A stretch of 64,000 bases of DNA from contig NW_023998417.1 in NCBI RefSeq assembly GCF_014805625.2, positions 1,714,114 to 1,778,113 on the forward strand, given 5' to 3'. The position numbers were made by a program, and so were the translations under genes. This DNA comes from Glossina fuscipes (Eukaryota; Arthropoda; Insecta; Diptera; Glossinidae). Positions 48,766 to 62,533 of the stretch are shown here, piece by piece. The notes under the pieces were generated by a model that did not search any database, was not told the DNA's origin, and saw only the letters and a list, made by a program, of their open reading frames with translations. The first letter of the stretch is position 1. The number at the start of each line of letters is the position of its first letter.

Positions 48766-49560
48766 AAGAGACCGCGTAAAAGAACGCAAAAAAAAAAAAA
48801 AAGAAAAAAACAAGAAAAGGAATTTCAATTTTTACACGTTACTGTTGAAGTACGTTTAATACCCATTATGCGGTTTGCGACGATGAGCGAAGTGTAAGAA
48901 TTTCTCATTTTTTCTTCTTTCAAGAAAAGCATTTAATTGTTGTTACTTTTTTGTTTTTGCCTTAATCTAAAGTTTAAATTTTACTTCCATAAAACAATAT
49001 TCTTTAAGTTATTTATTTCAGAAAAAATGAATTTAAAATTATTAACTATTCTTGTACTCTATGTCACTTGTGTTAGTTACAAAGGTATTTAGATTTGTGC
49101 AACACCGAGAATCTTATGTAGGTTATATTAAGTTTGTCGAAATGCGACTAAAGTGAATATTAATAAATAATTTGAAAATATCGGGATTGAATTTTTCAAA
49201 AGGTACAGAAATCCGGATATATATTAAAGTCTTATAAAGAAGAAATCTCCTGTTTAAGCTTTTTATCCTTCTTTCCGCTTGTTACTTGGTCTTCTATAGA
49301 TTAAAGCAGCAGCTTATGAATGCGATGCTGTACACAGTTTAACAAGCTTTCTATGGCATTTCTATTGCGATAGAATTAAGGAATATTAAATTGTCCATAC
49401 CTCGTTAAAGTATTAAGCTTAAGCTTAAGATTCCTTGTCTCATACTTTCCGCTTAGCTGAATAACAATCTTTCCAAAAGGTAGAGTTAAATACAAATAAC
49501 AAAATCTTATGGGATTTTCGTTTCAAACAAAACTTCACAGCTATGTCGGAAAAACAACAA

Positions 49561-49585
49561 CAAATCAACAGTAGCTGTTGATTTG
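49561..49585. other. Perfect 11-bp inverted repeat with 3-base loop
   Basis: caaatcaacag, tag, ctgttgatttg: both arms match at all 11 positions. It could be a small hairpin; there is no U-tract terminator context and no known RNA recognised. Confidence 0.7.
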
Positions 49586-52084
49586 CATTACTATACCGCT
49601 GCGAACTAAAAATAACAGGGACAAGATCAAGAAACTGTTCCTCGATAATTGTCACATGAGCGTTAAATATCTAGTGTTAGGCAGTTGGAGGGAAAGACGT
49701 TTTTAATATTCTTAAATGATATTTGAACTGATATTTCAAACACGAGACGGCGAAAATTTAGTTGCGAAAGGGCTCGATTCTGTGCATTATGTTAAAAGTG
49801 TTTTTAGTTGAAAATCCAACCCAAATCTATCTGGCAATGTTTGAATTGATTTTTTTTATTTTCGAAGATGAAATTTGAGAAGGCCTTCTTGATTTAAGGA
49901 AAAAACAATGAAATTCACTGAACACACAGTCTTAAGAGCTGTGAGGACGAGAAACATTTTGATAAATTATTTATGTTGCCTTTTATCAAAAATTTCGTTA
50001 GATTATGTCGGCGGGTGGATTGCTGCGAAATCAATATAAGTTCTTTCGCCATGATACCGTCATCGTTGTGAAAAGTATTGCAAAATGTTGTAGAAAATGA
50101 TGGAAACTCTTTTGATTAACATGCATTGCACCAATTTTTCACAATAAAATAACTTTTCAAGTGAAAAAATGGCCAAAATACTTGCAAACAACTATTATTT
50201 ATGGAACACTCTACATACCCTTCTTTATCCGGACATGGCAGTCGTATTTGTCTTAAACAGAAAAATTCTATAGAAATGAATTACTAAAGCGTTTGGCTAT
50301 GATCTACAGATCAGCCGTGTGGCAGAGAAGCTAGACACTCTAGATACTAGATAATGCAAGCGAAACTTTCGAACGGGAAATTAATAGTTTCCGGGTTGTA
50401 CATGCATAACTGGAAAATGCCATATGTCTAAGATGCAGAAGTTTTTGCTATCAACACAAGGTCTTCTAATTATGCATTTTTTTTTTTTTTTTTTTTTTTT
50501 AACGTTTAAGAAGCGTTAAAGCTGGAAATATAGATCGCTACGTCTGTTATTGAGGATGCTTCAGATTTGGTTAGTTCTTCTCCATGGAATATTATAAATA
50601 AGTTCTGAATAAGTGGAAAATTTCAGTTTGTTTTCATCAATAGTTTAATTGAATAGTTTTATGTCTATTGGATATTCAAAAACTCGCCTTCAATGTACCG
50701 TGTACCTGTCATATATTTTTCATGCTTAAGACCCATAAGAGTTTTTGAAAATACTATGCACTTGACTTTTTTTTGATTGCTTTTCACTATAAACAAAATA
50801 ACGATGCAGAGCTTATCGCGAGCAATTCTCTCTTACTCGAAAATCAATTAAATACACTGTGTTATGAGAAAAAGAAGAAGAAGAAAAATTCTTTATATAT
50901 ATTTTGGTACTTTAAAGTCAAGTGTTTATTGATTACAGTCATTGAGCAATAAAATTGGAAAAACACTATACCGCAAATTAACAAAACAAATTGCCAGGCA
51001 AGCGCGAGTACTTAAAATTATATTTCGTTTGTGTAAAACAAATTTCATATTAAAATATTACATAAACACATGAACAGCGAAGATAAAAACACTTTCAAAA
51101 TTTATCGCTATAATGGCACGCATAACAATTTGTTTTAGTTTGCATTTAATAGTTCCAATTTTCCAATTTTTCCTGACAATTTTAATAAAACATGCATGCA
51201 TGCATGTATTTTATGCGTACACTACTTGTCTATCAAATAGTTTTTGTTTAAAATTTATTTAGAATGCCGTAGCATTATTAAGATTATTCTTCTTAAACTT
51301 GCATTAGAGCGACTCTGGCTAACCACATATAACAAAATATTGCATTAGATTGATTTTGTCAGTTTGACTAAGTGTAACTAACTAGCTGCCATGAACTGTA
51401 CGGTCAAGATATGTGTCGCTATTGCTGTGGCCGAGCAATGCCATTTTATAGAGTGCAAGCAAAAGTTTTCACTCGTTTACACTGGTCATTTTGTTACACG
51501 CCTTGCGAGCCGGGTGTCCACATCGCAAGTGCCATGCAGACAAGCCACGCAGCATCATTTGAAACAAGTAGTAATCAGAAAAATCAATATATATTCTTTT
51601 AAGTGTTCTTATCGTTTATTGGGAGTTTTTAATATGTGTAAACAAGTGTTGCCAGATTAAAATAACGCTTTATCGCCTTATTTATTTCCTTTTTTCCCTT
51701 TAATGATGGGCCCGATTGCTTTAGTTTTCGTTTAAAACAGTCTCCTGCAATGGTCCCGTTGCCTTTGAAAAGTTCGCAGCATTATATCCAATAAATATAT
51801 AGAGAGCACCTGTCATAATCATATCTGACATAGGTAACAATATTGAGTGTTAGCTGTATCTGCCTGGATATATGGCATTAACTAGGTTTCATTTTCGAGT
51901 TTCGACTTTTTTTGCTACATGTACGCATGGAAAATGAGTTACGAGAAACGCTTTCTCAAATCTTTCTAAACAAAATAGTTCAGGCATTGAGTTAGTAATG
52001 ATTGTACAGAGTTGCATTTATAAGAGAAATCAGCTGCAAATTGAAAATAGAACAAATTCCAAACTAGCTGAAAGTAAATCAATT

Positions 52085-52263
52085 AAATTCTTACTTCAAG
52101 CAAAGCTTGTAACCAATTCTCCATCATCAATCTTTCCATACATCGCAACAAGCTATCGCTATCATTGATAAAACACAAAGGATCAACAAATAAATAAAAA
52201 CTTATCATTCTACTGGATATATTGGTCTTACTGCCATTTGCTAAACGAACCAAAAAACAAAGG
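52085..52263 (+). other. 5'-UTR-like candidate exon ending at a strong donor
   Basis: A stretch relatively rich in CAA/ACA and poor in G ends in caaag|gtaagtaaaatg, a near-consensus donor (GT at about 52263). About 65 bp upstream of it is a TATAAG (52019-52024). The composition resembles fly non-coding leader exons. There is no protein evidence, and consensus-like donors also arise by chance in 64 kb. Confidence 0.12.
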
Positions 52264-55200
52264 TAAGTAAAATGTGATTAAATGTTGTCATTAAAAGATG
52301 AACTGATGGTGGGGAGTATATATTCCTCAGGTCAAATGGTTTCTTTGCTCATATTACGTTATTTAGCAATAGTAGAACATCCAAATGGGCGGAAAAGGAA
52401 TTTTATGGGACGTATAAGGACTCTGTGGGACGCTTTAAATTCTCTTACGTTACCCGAAGATAAGTATTGTTACGTTACAGATTTTTGCAAGAGCTTCGCA
52501 TGTCGGTAGATGGTTTTTGAATACATTTTACAAGTAACTTCTGGCATGTTCTTGTAATGCGCTGTTGTACAACAAACGGCGACTAGAATATACCTAATAT
52601 TTATTGAAGTGATTGAATGCGCAGATCGAACTCATATTCATTTTCATGAAGAACGTTTTATAAACTAAAAAAGCAGGTGTGGCCCGAATGGAGGGGTAGT
52701 GAGTTAATCTACATACACACATGTTCTTTCTAGACGTAAGATTTGTAGCCATACGAAAATTATGATAGTAAGCTTTTAATTTCCTGAATCAAGGCAAATT
52801 ATTTTGATGACAGTGTCGCAATTGAGGTGAATACCACCCGGCAATCGAATTATATTGAATTAAAAGATATAAAGAATAAATCCGCTTTAAGATGTTTTAT
52901 GAAAAAAAAAGCTCACTTTTGCTTATTTAATAAAAAACTAGGATTGATTTGTAAATCATTTCCAAACATTATACAATCTCTTCAGAGGTAAACTCACATG
53001 TTAATAGATAAATATATTATCAAAAGCAAAAAATTCAGAATTCAAAGTTTTCCCAAGAAATGAAAATATGAAATTATGCGTGTGAAAGTATTCCGATACA
53101 TTTCATTAAAAATTTTACATAATTTTGTTTTTATTTACGTTTGTAGGATTTTGTTATTGATTGTATCACTGTAAAAACAGGATAACGTTGAACTTGCTCC
53201 CTATTTTCACATTATTTTTTCGATGGCATGTATAACTCAAAACGAAAGCAGGCCTTCTAGACAAGTTCTAGTTAACTAAAAGATACATAATTACTGCTCT
53301 GTTGCTATAATCGTGATGTTGAGGGACTGTGACTTCAAACAAACTAATACGTAATAGAAATTGTACTATCGAGTATGATAAAATGCTTAATACATTATAC
53401 GTTGAAATTAATTAACACTTTCGATAAGAGATGTCAACTAATATAAGGCATTCGTATGAAATCTCCTATAATTTGCAATTAGGTCGTGATTACAGAAAAG
53501 CTAACGCACTTTGTACAGAGATTATTATTCGATTTAAAGAATAAAACTTCAAAAAAGTTTTCCATATCCACAGTGCGCTTGCAAGGTGTCCGAGCCTTCT
53601 TTAACAGTTGAGAACACATGTGCAAACCATTTCGCCGCATATAGTTGCGTTCCTTTTCTTCTGCTGTTGTTTGTCATTGTTTGTTTTTTTGTTTTTATCC
53701 TTTTTTGAATTTTCATAAAAATTCCTCAGAATGCCATATAAAATTAAATTTTACTTTTATACTTTAAATATTTTCAGCTTATTCATGCGCTCAAATTCGT
53801 GAGCTTTAATGTTACTGCTACACTATGTTGTGGTATAATAAATATTTAAATTAATATTTATGCTTGTACAATGCATATACGAGTTTTACCCACATTCACT
53901 GGCAGCGGTCACAAATGAAACACTATTCGGGTCTGAAAATGCGTGCTCGAAAAATATTAATATGTTAGTTTTTCCTCTCCATAGCTGTGCCCATGTAAAT
54001 TTATATGTATACTAGGTGTCTGCGGTTATATTAACATCCGTACATATATATATATACGTAAACATAACACTTTGACTTATGCCCTCAATATCAAAATAAA
54101 ATTGAAAAACTGTTGAAAATATAACAAACAAGTTATTTAGATTAAAAACACAGGGCTTACACAGTTTAGGAGACGCCACCCCCTTAGGAAACTTATTACT
54201 ACTATATGGAAGCATGTTTATTCATTAACGGTGTGCGTTTTCGTTAAGGCTTCATAAACATGCTGTTGTCACGCAAAATTTTCTTAAACCTTTTTGTTAC
54301 TCATGCCCTCTGATAAGCACTCTTATACAATGTAATGTTTAACATGGGAAAATTAAAATTTGCTTATATTTCGTAAACTAAAACTTTTAAGATTTTAATT
54401 AATTTTTGTTTTGTTTTTTCCTTTTTTTTTTTTGTTTTTTCTTCTTTTTACCTTTACACATGAGGATGTCTCGAAATGGACAAACGATTTCCTTATCGTC
54501 ACTCATTTAAGTAATCAGTAAAATTTAAATGATATTTTAATTGCAATAACAATTTTTCGGTATGGACACGATGAAAGCATATGCCATTAACAATAATATC
54601 ACGCAGGCAGTGAAAAGGTTTACTAAGAAAAAAACATTTAATACGTAACGTATTACACCTGAAATCATATGAATTCATTGTCAAAAATATGCAACTAAAT
54701 ACGAAGCAAGTTAAGGAGAAATTGCATATCTTGTATGTAGAAGGACATCACAAGACAACAGATTACATAACAATTAGGTTAAGATGTTTTAACAATAATT
54801 TCTCAGCAAAGAGTAAAATATTCATATTTCACAAATTTTTTCAAATAAATAAAATTTCTATTGCTTACTAAATAGAAAATGTTTTTAATGGGGAATTGAA
54901 AAATGCCAAGTCATTTTGGCACACCCTCTAATGTTGAACACTACAAATTATTTGGGAAACTTTGAAATTAGAATTTCTCATAAGAGGTACTTAGACGAGT
55001 TTTTCGGTAGGGTGAACATTATGGGAAATTTTTTTTTGTTAACTAAACGATTATTTATAAATTGGAAATGGAGACAGATGTGAATAAGAAGTATTTGTAC
55101 GCTCAGTCATGTTAGATTTGTCGTTCAGGCAATCAATCTAACCAAGAAGTATTGCGGATTTTCGAGTCAACTTTACGGTCCGTTTGTCAATCGAACCGCA

Positions 55201-58200
55201 TTACACAAGCTTCCACGGATGAAAAACTTTGTATAGTACTCCTAGAAGGTATATTTTGAAATAATTTGAAAAAGTATACATATAGATATATATATGTATA
55301 TATACATATATGTAGGTGAGTAATCTATAATAAAATGTAATTCTGTCCATCCTGTGTTTCCAACACACTGCCTGCATGTAATTATCGATATCGTTACGCT
55401 TAGTATTAAATAAATATTCAATAAAAAATAAAATCTATTCAAAAGATCGATGCAACACGATAAATGGGAACGACCTTAATTAATAAAGTGCTTTGAAATT
55501 TTTATTGATTATGTTCAGAAGACGGTATCTAACAATCGGTTACAAGCATACATGATTCTCTTACTTTTACAGCATCGATGTTTTAGAACGTAAGAATCAA
55601 TTGAATCGAAATCTTTTCGTACATATATGACCTTTTTACTAAAACCACAAAAAAAAAAAAAAAACAAGAAAGAAAAAAAAAAAAATCTGCGCTTGGGTAA
55701 GAGTAAAAGTACGCTTTTACTGGTATGCTATGTAGAAACTAACCCATGTTCATGTACGAAAAGCTTCTGTTTCCTTTACATCTTCCTTTTAGTTGATCTA
55801 ACTTTTGGCTTTCACGGCTTACGTATATAGAAAGTTAAATGTATGTATGTATAGTTACACATACAAGACGTTAAGTTTTTTGTATATATATATGCGCAAA
55901 CATGCATGCATGTGCTCCAGTTTTTTCATCGATTTTTTTCATAAATTAACGCATACATGTGCATAGAAAGAAATTTGTTTTTTTTTTTTTGAGAAAAGTT
56001 AAAAAATATTTTTACTGCTATTTTAAATTTTATTATGCATGATTTCGCGTGGTTTAATTAGAACTCTTGGTATTTATTTATTTATTTTTTTCTACTCGAT
56101 CTTATAATAAACAAAAAAAAAAAAAAAAAAAAATTTAAAATGGAAAAAATTTAGCAAATATGAAGCAATTTAAATTAATTACTTCATAGGGCGATTTACA
56201 TATATATTGGAATTCACAAAAAAAAAAAAAAAAATAAAAGAAAACAAGGGAAATAAAAACTTAATAGTGTGTAATAAAAATGAAATTATTTTTCAAATAT
56301 TTTTCATTCCACTAAAAGAAATTGAAATTAAACCGGGTTTAGTTTCAAGTTTGTAACATTTCGATGGGTTCGTAATACCCTTACTTGAAGTATGTATTTG
56401 TCGAGTTCGCGTGAACTTTTGATCACATTTATTCTCTTTAATTTGGCGACACATCCTATGCATCTCTTTACCTCCGGTAAATATTCCTTCAAAAAAACAA
56501 AGTTTAATTCAAAATCTAAATAACTTCTTCAAAATGGATGCCATCTGGAGGCGGTAATGAAAAACATTTTTTTATATGGCCTTGGAAACACAAGTTCTTA
56601 ATTCTTGGATGAACGAACTACGCGTATGGTAGCGGAAGGAAGTTCATATACTCGACCTATGTTTTCTTCACAATGCCTGATCGAGATCTTCACAACTTTC
56701 TGACTAATATCCGCCTTAATAAATATTTTTTGAAAAAAATTTTTTTGCTTTGTTTTTTAACTATAATTAGAGAAGCAATTGCAGATCACTTTCACACTGA
56801 ACCTATAAAATTTTATTATCCCCGCCTATATATATTAATTTCGTTTTATGTACAAAAATATTCAGCTATTTTGTCCGAAAATATGATATATACGTAAATT
56901 TGCACGTAATTAAAATGATTTAATAAAAAATATCGCAGTTTCCGTACATCATTAATGATAGCACTCTTTCTGTCCACTTTCTAGTCGAATAGGCAACAGT
57001 TGTAAGTATCAAGCCAGTTCGCGGATGCATATTGCAGGCCGGTAGACTCTTTCCTGCTCATAGTTGCAGTGAATGCTGAATCGGTAAAGGCATAGCACCT
57101 GCCACAGTATTTTCGTTCATTTCTTAGTTCTTGTGAAACGCATATCATATTTTCGAAAAAGAAACTTCGATCTCTTCTAATAAAAGAACAACAATCAACA
57201 ATCCAAACCAAGATCATATGCTATTCAAAAATTTATTTTCTATATGCTACATATGGAGGCTTCGTGCTGCGAAGACTATCACACTTTGGTGTTCCATTGT
57301 TTTTTTTTTTTTTGGTTGCTCGTATAGCCGCAGCCCCGCAGTTCATCATCTACTCGAGAGTACACCGTCGCGTGGTTGGTGTACACCTCGTCAAAATGGA
57401 TCTGCACTATTTTATCTTAGTGATACGCGAATGCAGGCAATAGTTAGAGTGACCTGTTATAACACCAATCCATTCAAAATTATTCAAGCAAGTCGATTTC
57501 ATTACGTCATTGCGCCTGTCTTTCATATTTCAGGACAAGTATTTTTATGTGATATTATGTGATGAAATTGAGTGCATTAATATCTCCCCTCTGTGTCTGT
57601 GTGTGTGTGCTCATATCACACATAACATTTAAAGTATTTAAATGTCAAATGTTACTACGGACTACAGTCCTTTAGCTTAAATATTTCTGTTTAATTTGCG
57701 TACGTTCGATTCGTTCACACACATGTTCGATGGATGCGTTTAGTTTAACATGAGGTTTGATGATGAAAATTTTGTGTTTAACCCAAATGACTGGCTATAA
57801 TTTGATAAACTATGCAAATATATTGACCATAAACTAATTTCTTCGTAAAAGCGCATAAATCGTTTATTCATAAAAAAATCATTTTAATAACCATAAATTA
57901 TTAAAGTTGCGAACGGACTATGCTACTCTTTATACTGCTATTTACTCGCTCTTAACACTTTCGAGGGCGCTGAGGTGAGTTCACGTCATGTGAAATTCTA
58001 TTCCCTGATTGCCGCTGCCGGCGGGCTCATGGCCTGCAATTTCTACTTTTGAACGTGACATTATTAAGCGCATTCTATAGTCACTCCTACGGGATACACT
58101 AATGTAGCCAAAGAGATTTGACTCGATATTGGGATATATGTGTTTTTTTTACTACCTTTTACTAGAATACTATTACCTACTATTACCCTTCTACATTCCT

Positions 58201-59817
58201 AGAACTTCATCGACTATTGAATCGAAGACATGGTAGGAAAGAATGCGAGATACGAATGCACTATATCTGCGATGAAATTGTTTCCCTTATAATCAGGACT
58301 TTAGAAGATATCGAGTTAAAATATTCATAAATAATGCTTTTGTTGATTGTCTCTAATAGTCTATCTTTGTTAAAAGTTGTCTGGACTTGGACCTAAAACA
58401 TCATGGACAAATTAAGATATATCAGCCCAGCAAGCGGTGATAAAATTAGAATGCGATGCAAGTCGTAGCCAAGTTTAAGGGGATGTCAGCATTCTGATCG
58501 CGCAGCGAAGTCTGCGGATTCTACATCTCTGATTAGGCATAATGGGTCTTTAAAGATACATTGCAAGGAAAGCTAAGAAGGAAATTATGAAAACAAAGCT
58601 ACATCAGCACTACTCTTCTATTAAACTCCACCATCGAAACATTTACGTCAACTCGCTCTTCTCTAGTTCTTCTTTTCCGTCTCTCCGCGAAGTCCTCTTC
58701 TCCAATTTGTTATTGTCGAGAAATTTTGACAATAAAGCGCTTGTTTTGCGACAGCTGAAGCTTTTCTCATTGCATTCGAAAGCTTTTCTTATTAGAAAAA
58801 TCGCATTCGGAACAGCTAATCCTATTAACATACTGGAATCAGTTACAGCGCGCAATGTTAATATAATAAATTACTTTATTAAAACCGCCAGCCTCTCACT
58901 ATCGAATTTTCTTTGCTAGTGCTCGATTTTCTTGTCTTTGGGTCTACAACCACGTATTTCTTTAATCTGAGAAAATGACAATACCACTAACAATGATGAA
59001 GCGTGAAGCCTAAAAAACTTTCCTTTCCCTAATTGCGAGTCCATTCATTTAAAGCGGTTTAGCTGTTATTGATAGAACGCCTATCTTAAGTATAGTAAAA
59101 GAAATCACTTGTTTAAACACATAAGGCTTTGTTCTGAGATTAACATAACTGATTGCTGAAAATTTTGAAATTCTCTGCCTTTAAAACTTATTTTTTTGTT
59201 TTTTACTCATTTTTCTGAAAATTGATCTATTGACCTTAGAATTTCCAACAGATATGACTAACAACCAATATCAAAGCTGCCTTCTCGTTTAAATCTACTG
59301 TATTTTTCAAACTTTTAGCATCTCTGAGAAATAATCTATACATGAGATATATATATATATATATAAATGTCCAAATTTTCTCCTTTAATTAACTTTCAAG
59401 ACAATATTTTTCTCGACATATAAAAGCTGAACTTTTGTCTTCTTGTCTATTAGATTTTTCTTAAATCAAATTATATATAAAATTAAATTATATTATTAAG
59501 AGGAAAAATAAAAAATAAATAAATAAATAAGTAAAAGGATTTTATTCCAATCCCAAGTATTTCAATTTGAAAGCTTAATTGAAAAAAAAAAATAAAAAAA
59601 TAAATATGAAATAAAGAAAGAAAGAAGAACTTTTTACGCAAAGATCCATTCCATATATAATTTTGAGTGTAGTAGTAGTCTTCTTCTCTCTGCTTTTTAA
59701 TTAGTTTATACTCTTCTCTTGCTTGTTCATGTTTACAATTCGATTTCATTTGAATTGCAAATTATTTTGCTATTTAACTAATGAAATTTATTATACGTTT
59801 GAAGTATATTTTAAATC

Positions 59818-59851
59818 CATACATACATACATACATACATACATACATACA
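59818..59851. repeat. (CATA)n microsatellite
   Basis: About eight cata units; TA run at 59346-59365 upstream. Confidence 0.95.
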
Positions 59852-59989
59852 AATAGATATTTGAAAATTTTTTTTGAATTTAATTCATGTTTATGGTGTA
59901 TTGAAAAAATCTTTTGTCAAATTTCACCGATAGTGATTTCATAAACACCTACGCAATTCTAAGAATCCTCGTTATGAAAGAATTGGGTA

Positions 59990-60480
59990 CTTTTATACCT
60001 CATGCCACTTGTGCTACATTGGTGTATTAAGTTACTGTGGACGTAAGTAGTACACAGATGGACTTGAGATAGACCAACCCTTTTATTATACTGATCGAAT
60101 CAGAATCATTATCTGAATTGATCTAAGCCTGTCTGTCTGTCTGTCCATCCGCTAAGCTACAAGCCAAGCAGTAGGCCTTAAGTTAGATCCATATTTTGTT
60201 ATACCGATCGATTCAGAATCATTATCTGAATTGATCTAAGCCTCTCTGTCCGTCTGTCCATCTGACGTCTGACTATCTGTCAAGCTGTAAGTTGTAATTT
60301 TTGATATATTTTGTTGAAATTTGGCACAGGGACCGTATTTTGCCCAAGAACGAACGCTATTGAATACGGTCTGGATGGGTCCACTTCTCCGACCCCTCGC
60401 CATATAACGTCCTATTCTGAAAAGGTGCCCTTTTTTGAAAATTTCTCGGCAAAGGAGGGTAAATAGCAATATTTCGGTAT
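59990..60480 (+). mobile_element. mini-me-like element with internally duplicated head
   Basis: The TA/core/GTCY head is present twice: tatactgatcgaatcagaat at 60087 and tataccgatcgattcagaat at 60200, each followed by cattatctgaattgatctaa and a GTCY run (60129-60149 and 60243-60260). The offset is 113 bp. One tail follows: ttgttgaaatttggcacagg, gcccaagaacgaacgctatt, cggtctggatgggtccactt. A minus-strand frame at 60236-60469 is only the translation of this repeat. Confidence 0.7.
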
Positions 60481-60484
60481 TCTA

Positions 60485-60965
60485 AATTAGTATGAAAACT
60501 TTGGACCAACTGGGAGAATTTTCAAACCACCTCTCATATAAAGAAAACTGAGGTACATGCGACAAAAAGGTATAATTTTCAATGCTTCACGATGATAATT
60601 CTATCATATTAGTAATTTAACAAAAAAAAAAATTAACGCTAACAAATTTGGACCATCGCGATCTATTTTTTAAGTACAACCCTAATAAGAAGTCTCACAA
60701 AAATAGATCGTTTGTAGGGCACAAAAATTTAAGTCTTAAAATGTACTTACGGAAATTGACCCATAATAGCGATTTCATTCAAAAATGAACTCTACAATAT
60801 TTGGACCATCTATGCCTATTTTTGGATATTGCCTTACGTAAGTATTGAACTTATTGCTACACTAGGTTGCGTTTTGATAAACACGCAGATGAAAAGTATG
60901 CCGTTTATATAGAAACAAGGTATAATTTTTGTGTTCTATAATGAAAATAACAATTATGTTAGGCA
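60485..60965. repeat. Diverged repeats beyond the 60-kb element
   Basis: A ttggacca motif recurs at about 60502, 60648 and 60805 (spacing near 150-158 bp) in similar context (actttggaccaact, aatttggaccatcg, atatttggaccatct). aaggtataattttcaatgct at 60571 resembles aaggtataatttttgtgttc at 60919, again followed by gataat/aataac and atgtta. These look like old, much diverged tandem copies. Confidence 0.4.
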
Positions 60966-62533
60966 ATGTCCTGTAGGGTATTGAAATGTCGGCCTTTTCC
61001 GACAATAATTTTCTTACCAGTTATTTATTTTTAATATTAATTATATTTCTTAAATCTGAGAAAATGAAGAGTTCAATTGAAAAATGCTAACAAATATATA
61101 TGTACGTATATAATAGATGAGCAGCTTTTACTTATCATTTAACAGTAAGTAAGTAAGTAATCAGTGGTAAAGATTGTTAACAATGTAGAAGGATTTGCCA
61201 GCAGGAGGCAGGCGGCAAGGAAAATGAGTAAGAAGAAATAAGAAGATTACATTCGCTTTGACATGCATGGAGAGCTGTTTACATCGATATCGCCGGATTG
61301 AATACAAAAATCATGTAAAACTATTGCGATTCATTGATGCTAAGTAGCCGTAAAAATTTTAAGATAATGAGAATTTATTCAAATTTAATTGTGAATATAA
61401 ATTAGCTTTACTAACGGCAACAATTTCAGAATCATAGATTTTGCTTGGGAAATATTTCGATCGTTTCACTGTTAATCTGACGGTCAAGAGAAAAGTTTCT
61501 AAAAATTCTCTTCAGATAAAATATAATTTTGAAAAACTTCCGATAGAAAGAATCAAATTTGAGAGAAATGAAGAGAACGACTTTGAAAGCTAACTAAAAT
61601 ATGAATATTTTATGTAACTGTGTAGCGATTTCAGGTCGAAGCATATAAATACGATAGATAATAAATGTTTTTACATTAAATTAAGCTATTAACGAAATAC
61701 GGTATCCAATTACCTGAAACGTATCATGATTTAGTTATTATCCATTTAATAGGAATTTCAATATATCAAAGGGTGGCTGGCTCGGCTGACTGTATCGATA
61801 CCAGCTCTCTCGACGATATGTATACGTACATGGCCTGCACAACAAATATATATTTTTGTAATTAATTCATGGATTTTCATCGATTTTTGTTTAATTTGCA
61901 TATTTGTATTTGTAAACTATAAAAAAAGAAACAACAAAAAAAGAGAAAAAAAAAAAACACATCATTAGCATATTGGTTTAAACATTTAATTAATAAGTTT
62001 AAAATTGTTATTCAGATCAGATAATATTTAACTGCTTCAAATTGAGGAATGCGTAGCAATGTGTCTGTGCATACGATTAAAAATGAATAACGATCTAAAA
62101 ATGTCCAATTATTTGAATTATTGAAAAAAAAAAAAAAAAATAAAATAAATACATAATCATTTATAATCCAGTACAATTAAACTTAAAATTCTTCAATAAT
62201 AAAATAAATCTACAAACGGAGTTAGAAAAATTCTTTTTTTTTTTTTTTTTTATTTAAATTATATATTTATTGAATTTTTGCTTTAAAAGCTTTTATACAA
62301 ATGCATCATGACTTTTTTAGATGAAATTTTCAAGGCAACTTTCCTTCTTTATTGCTAGCTTCCCAGACAATTTCGCATATTATACAAAGTCGTAGAGAAA
62401 GAAGATTTTAAGAAAAAGTACTTCTATCAAAGGCATTCTATATACCCCTAAAATTTATTATATATAGAATAGAATATAATAATAGCGCAATGATAAGCTG
62501 ATTAATAGCGATTTGTTTTCATAGAAAGCATTA
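60966..62533. other. AT-rich spacer
   Basis: A (TAAG)n run at 61143-61160, A-runs at 61944-61955 and 62125-62140, and a T-run at 62234-62251. Nothing else recognised. Confidence 0.6.

Larger units (their letters stand above)
47546..59989. other. Long AT-rich spacer
   Basis: Homopolymers at 48485-48508, 50477-50500, 56113-56133 and 56217-56235; (GCAT)n-like runs at 51191-51206 and 55901-55912; the weak leader-exon candidate near 52.2 kb; a GC-richer 100 bp around 57960-58060. Frames at 57218-57562 and 58587-58919 (114 and 110 codons) have no recognised motif and are about what chance gives. Confidence 0.5.

Noticed and set aside
52282..52509. 75-codon ATG frame after the consensus-like donor
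   Set aside because: Plausible composition but no domain, and it starts inside what would be the intron of the leader-exon candidate.
55139..55162. mellifera-type mariner terminal repeat (agtattgcggatttt)
   Set aside because: Only about 15 bases match, no inverted partner nearby and no transposase piece.
57218..57562. 114-codon plus frame
   Set aside because: Chance length, crosses a T-run, no domain recognised.
58587..58919. 110-codon ATG frame without low complexity
   Set aside because: With about 7% stop codons per frame, one or two such frames are expected by chance in 64 kb on both strands; no motif recognised.
60236..60469. 77-codon minus frame ending in DGQTDREA
   Set aside because: Translation of the mini-me-like core and tail; such frames recur wherever the repeat occurs.
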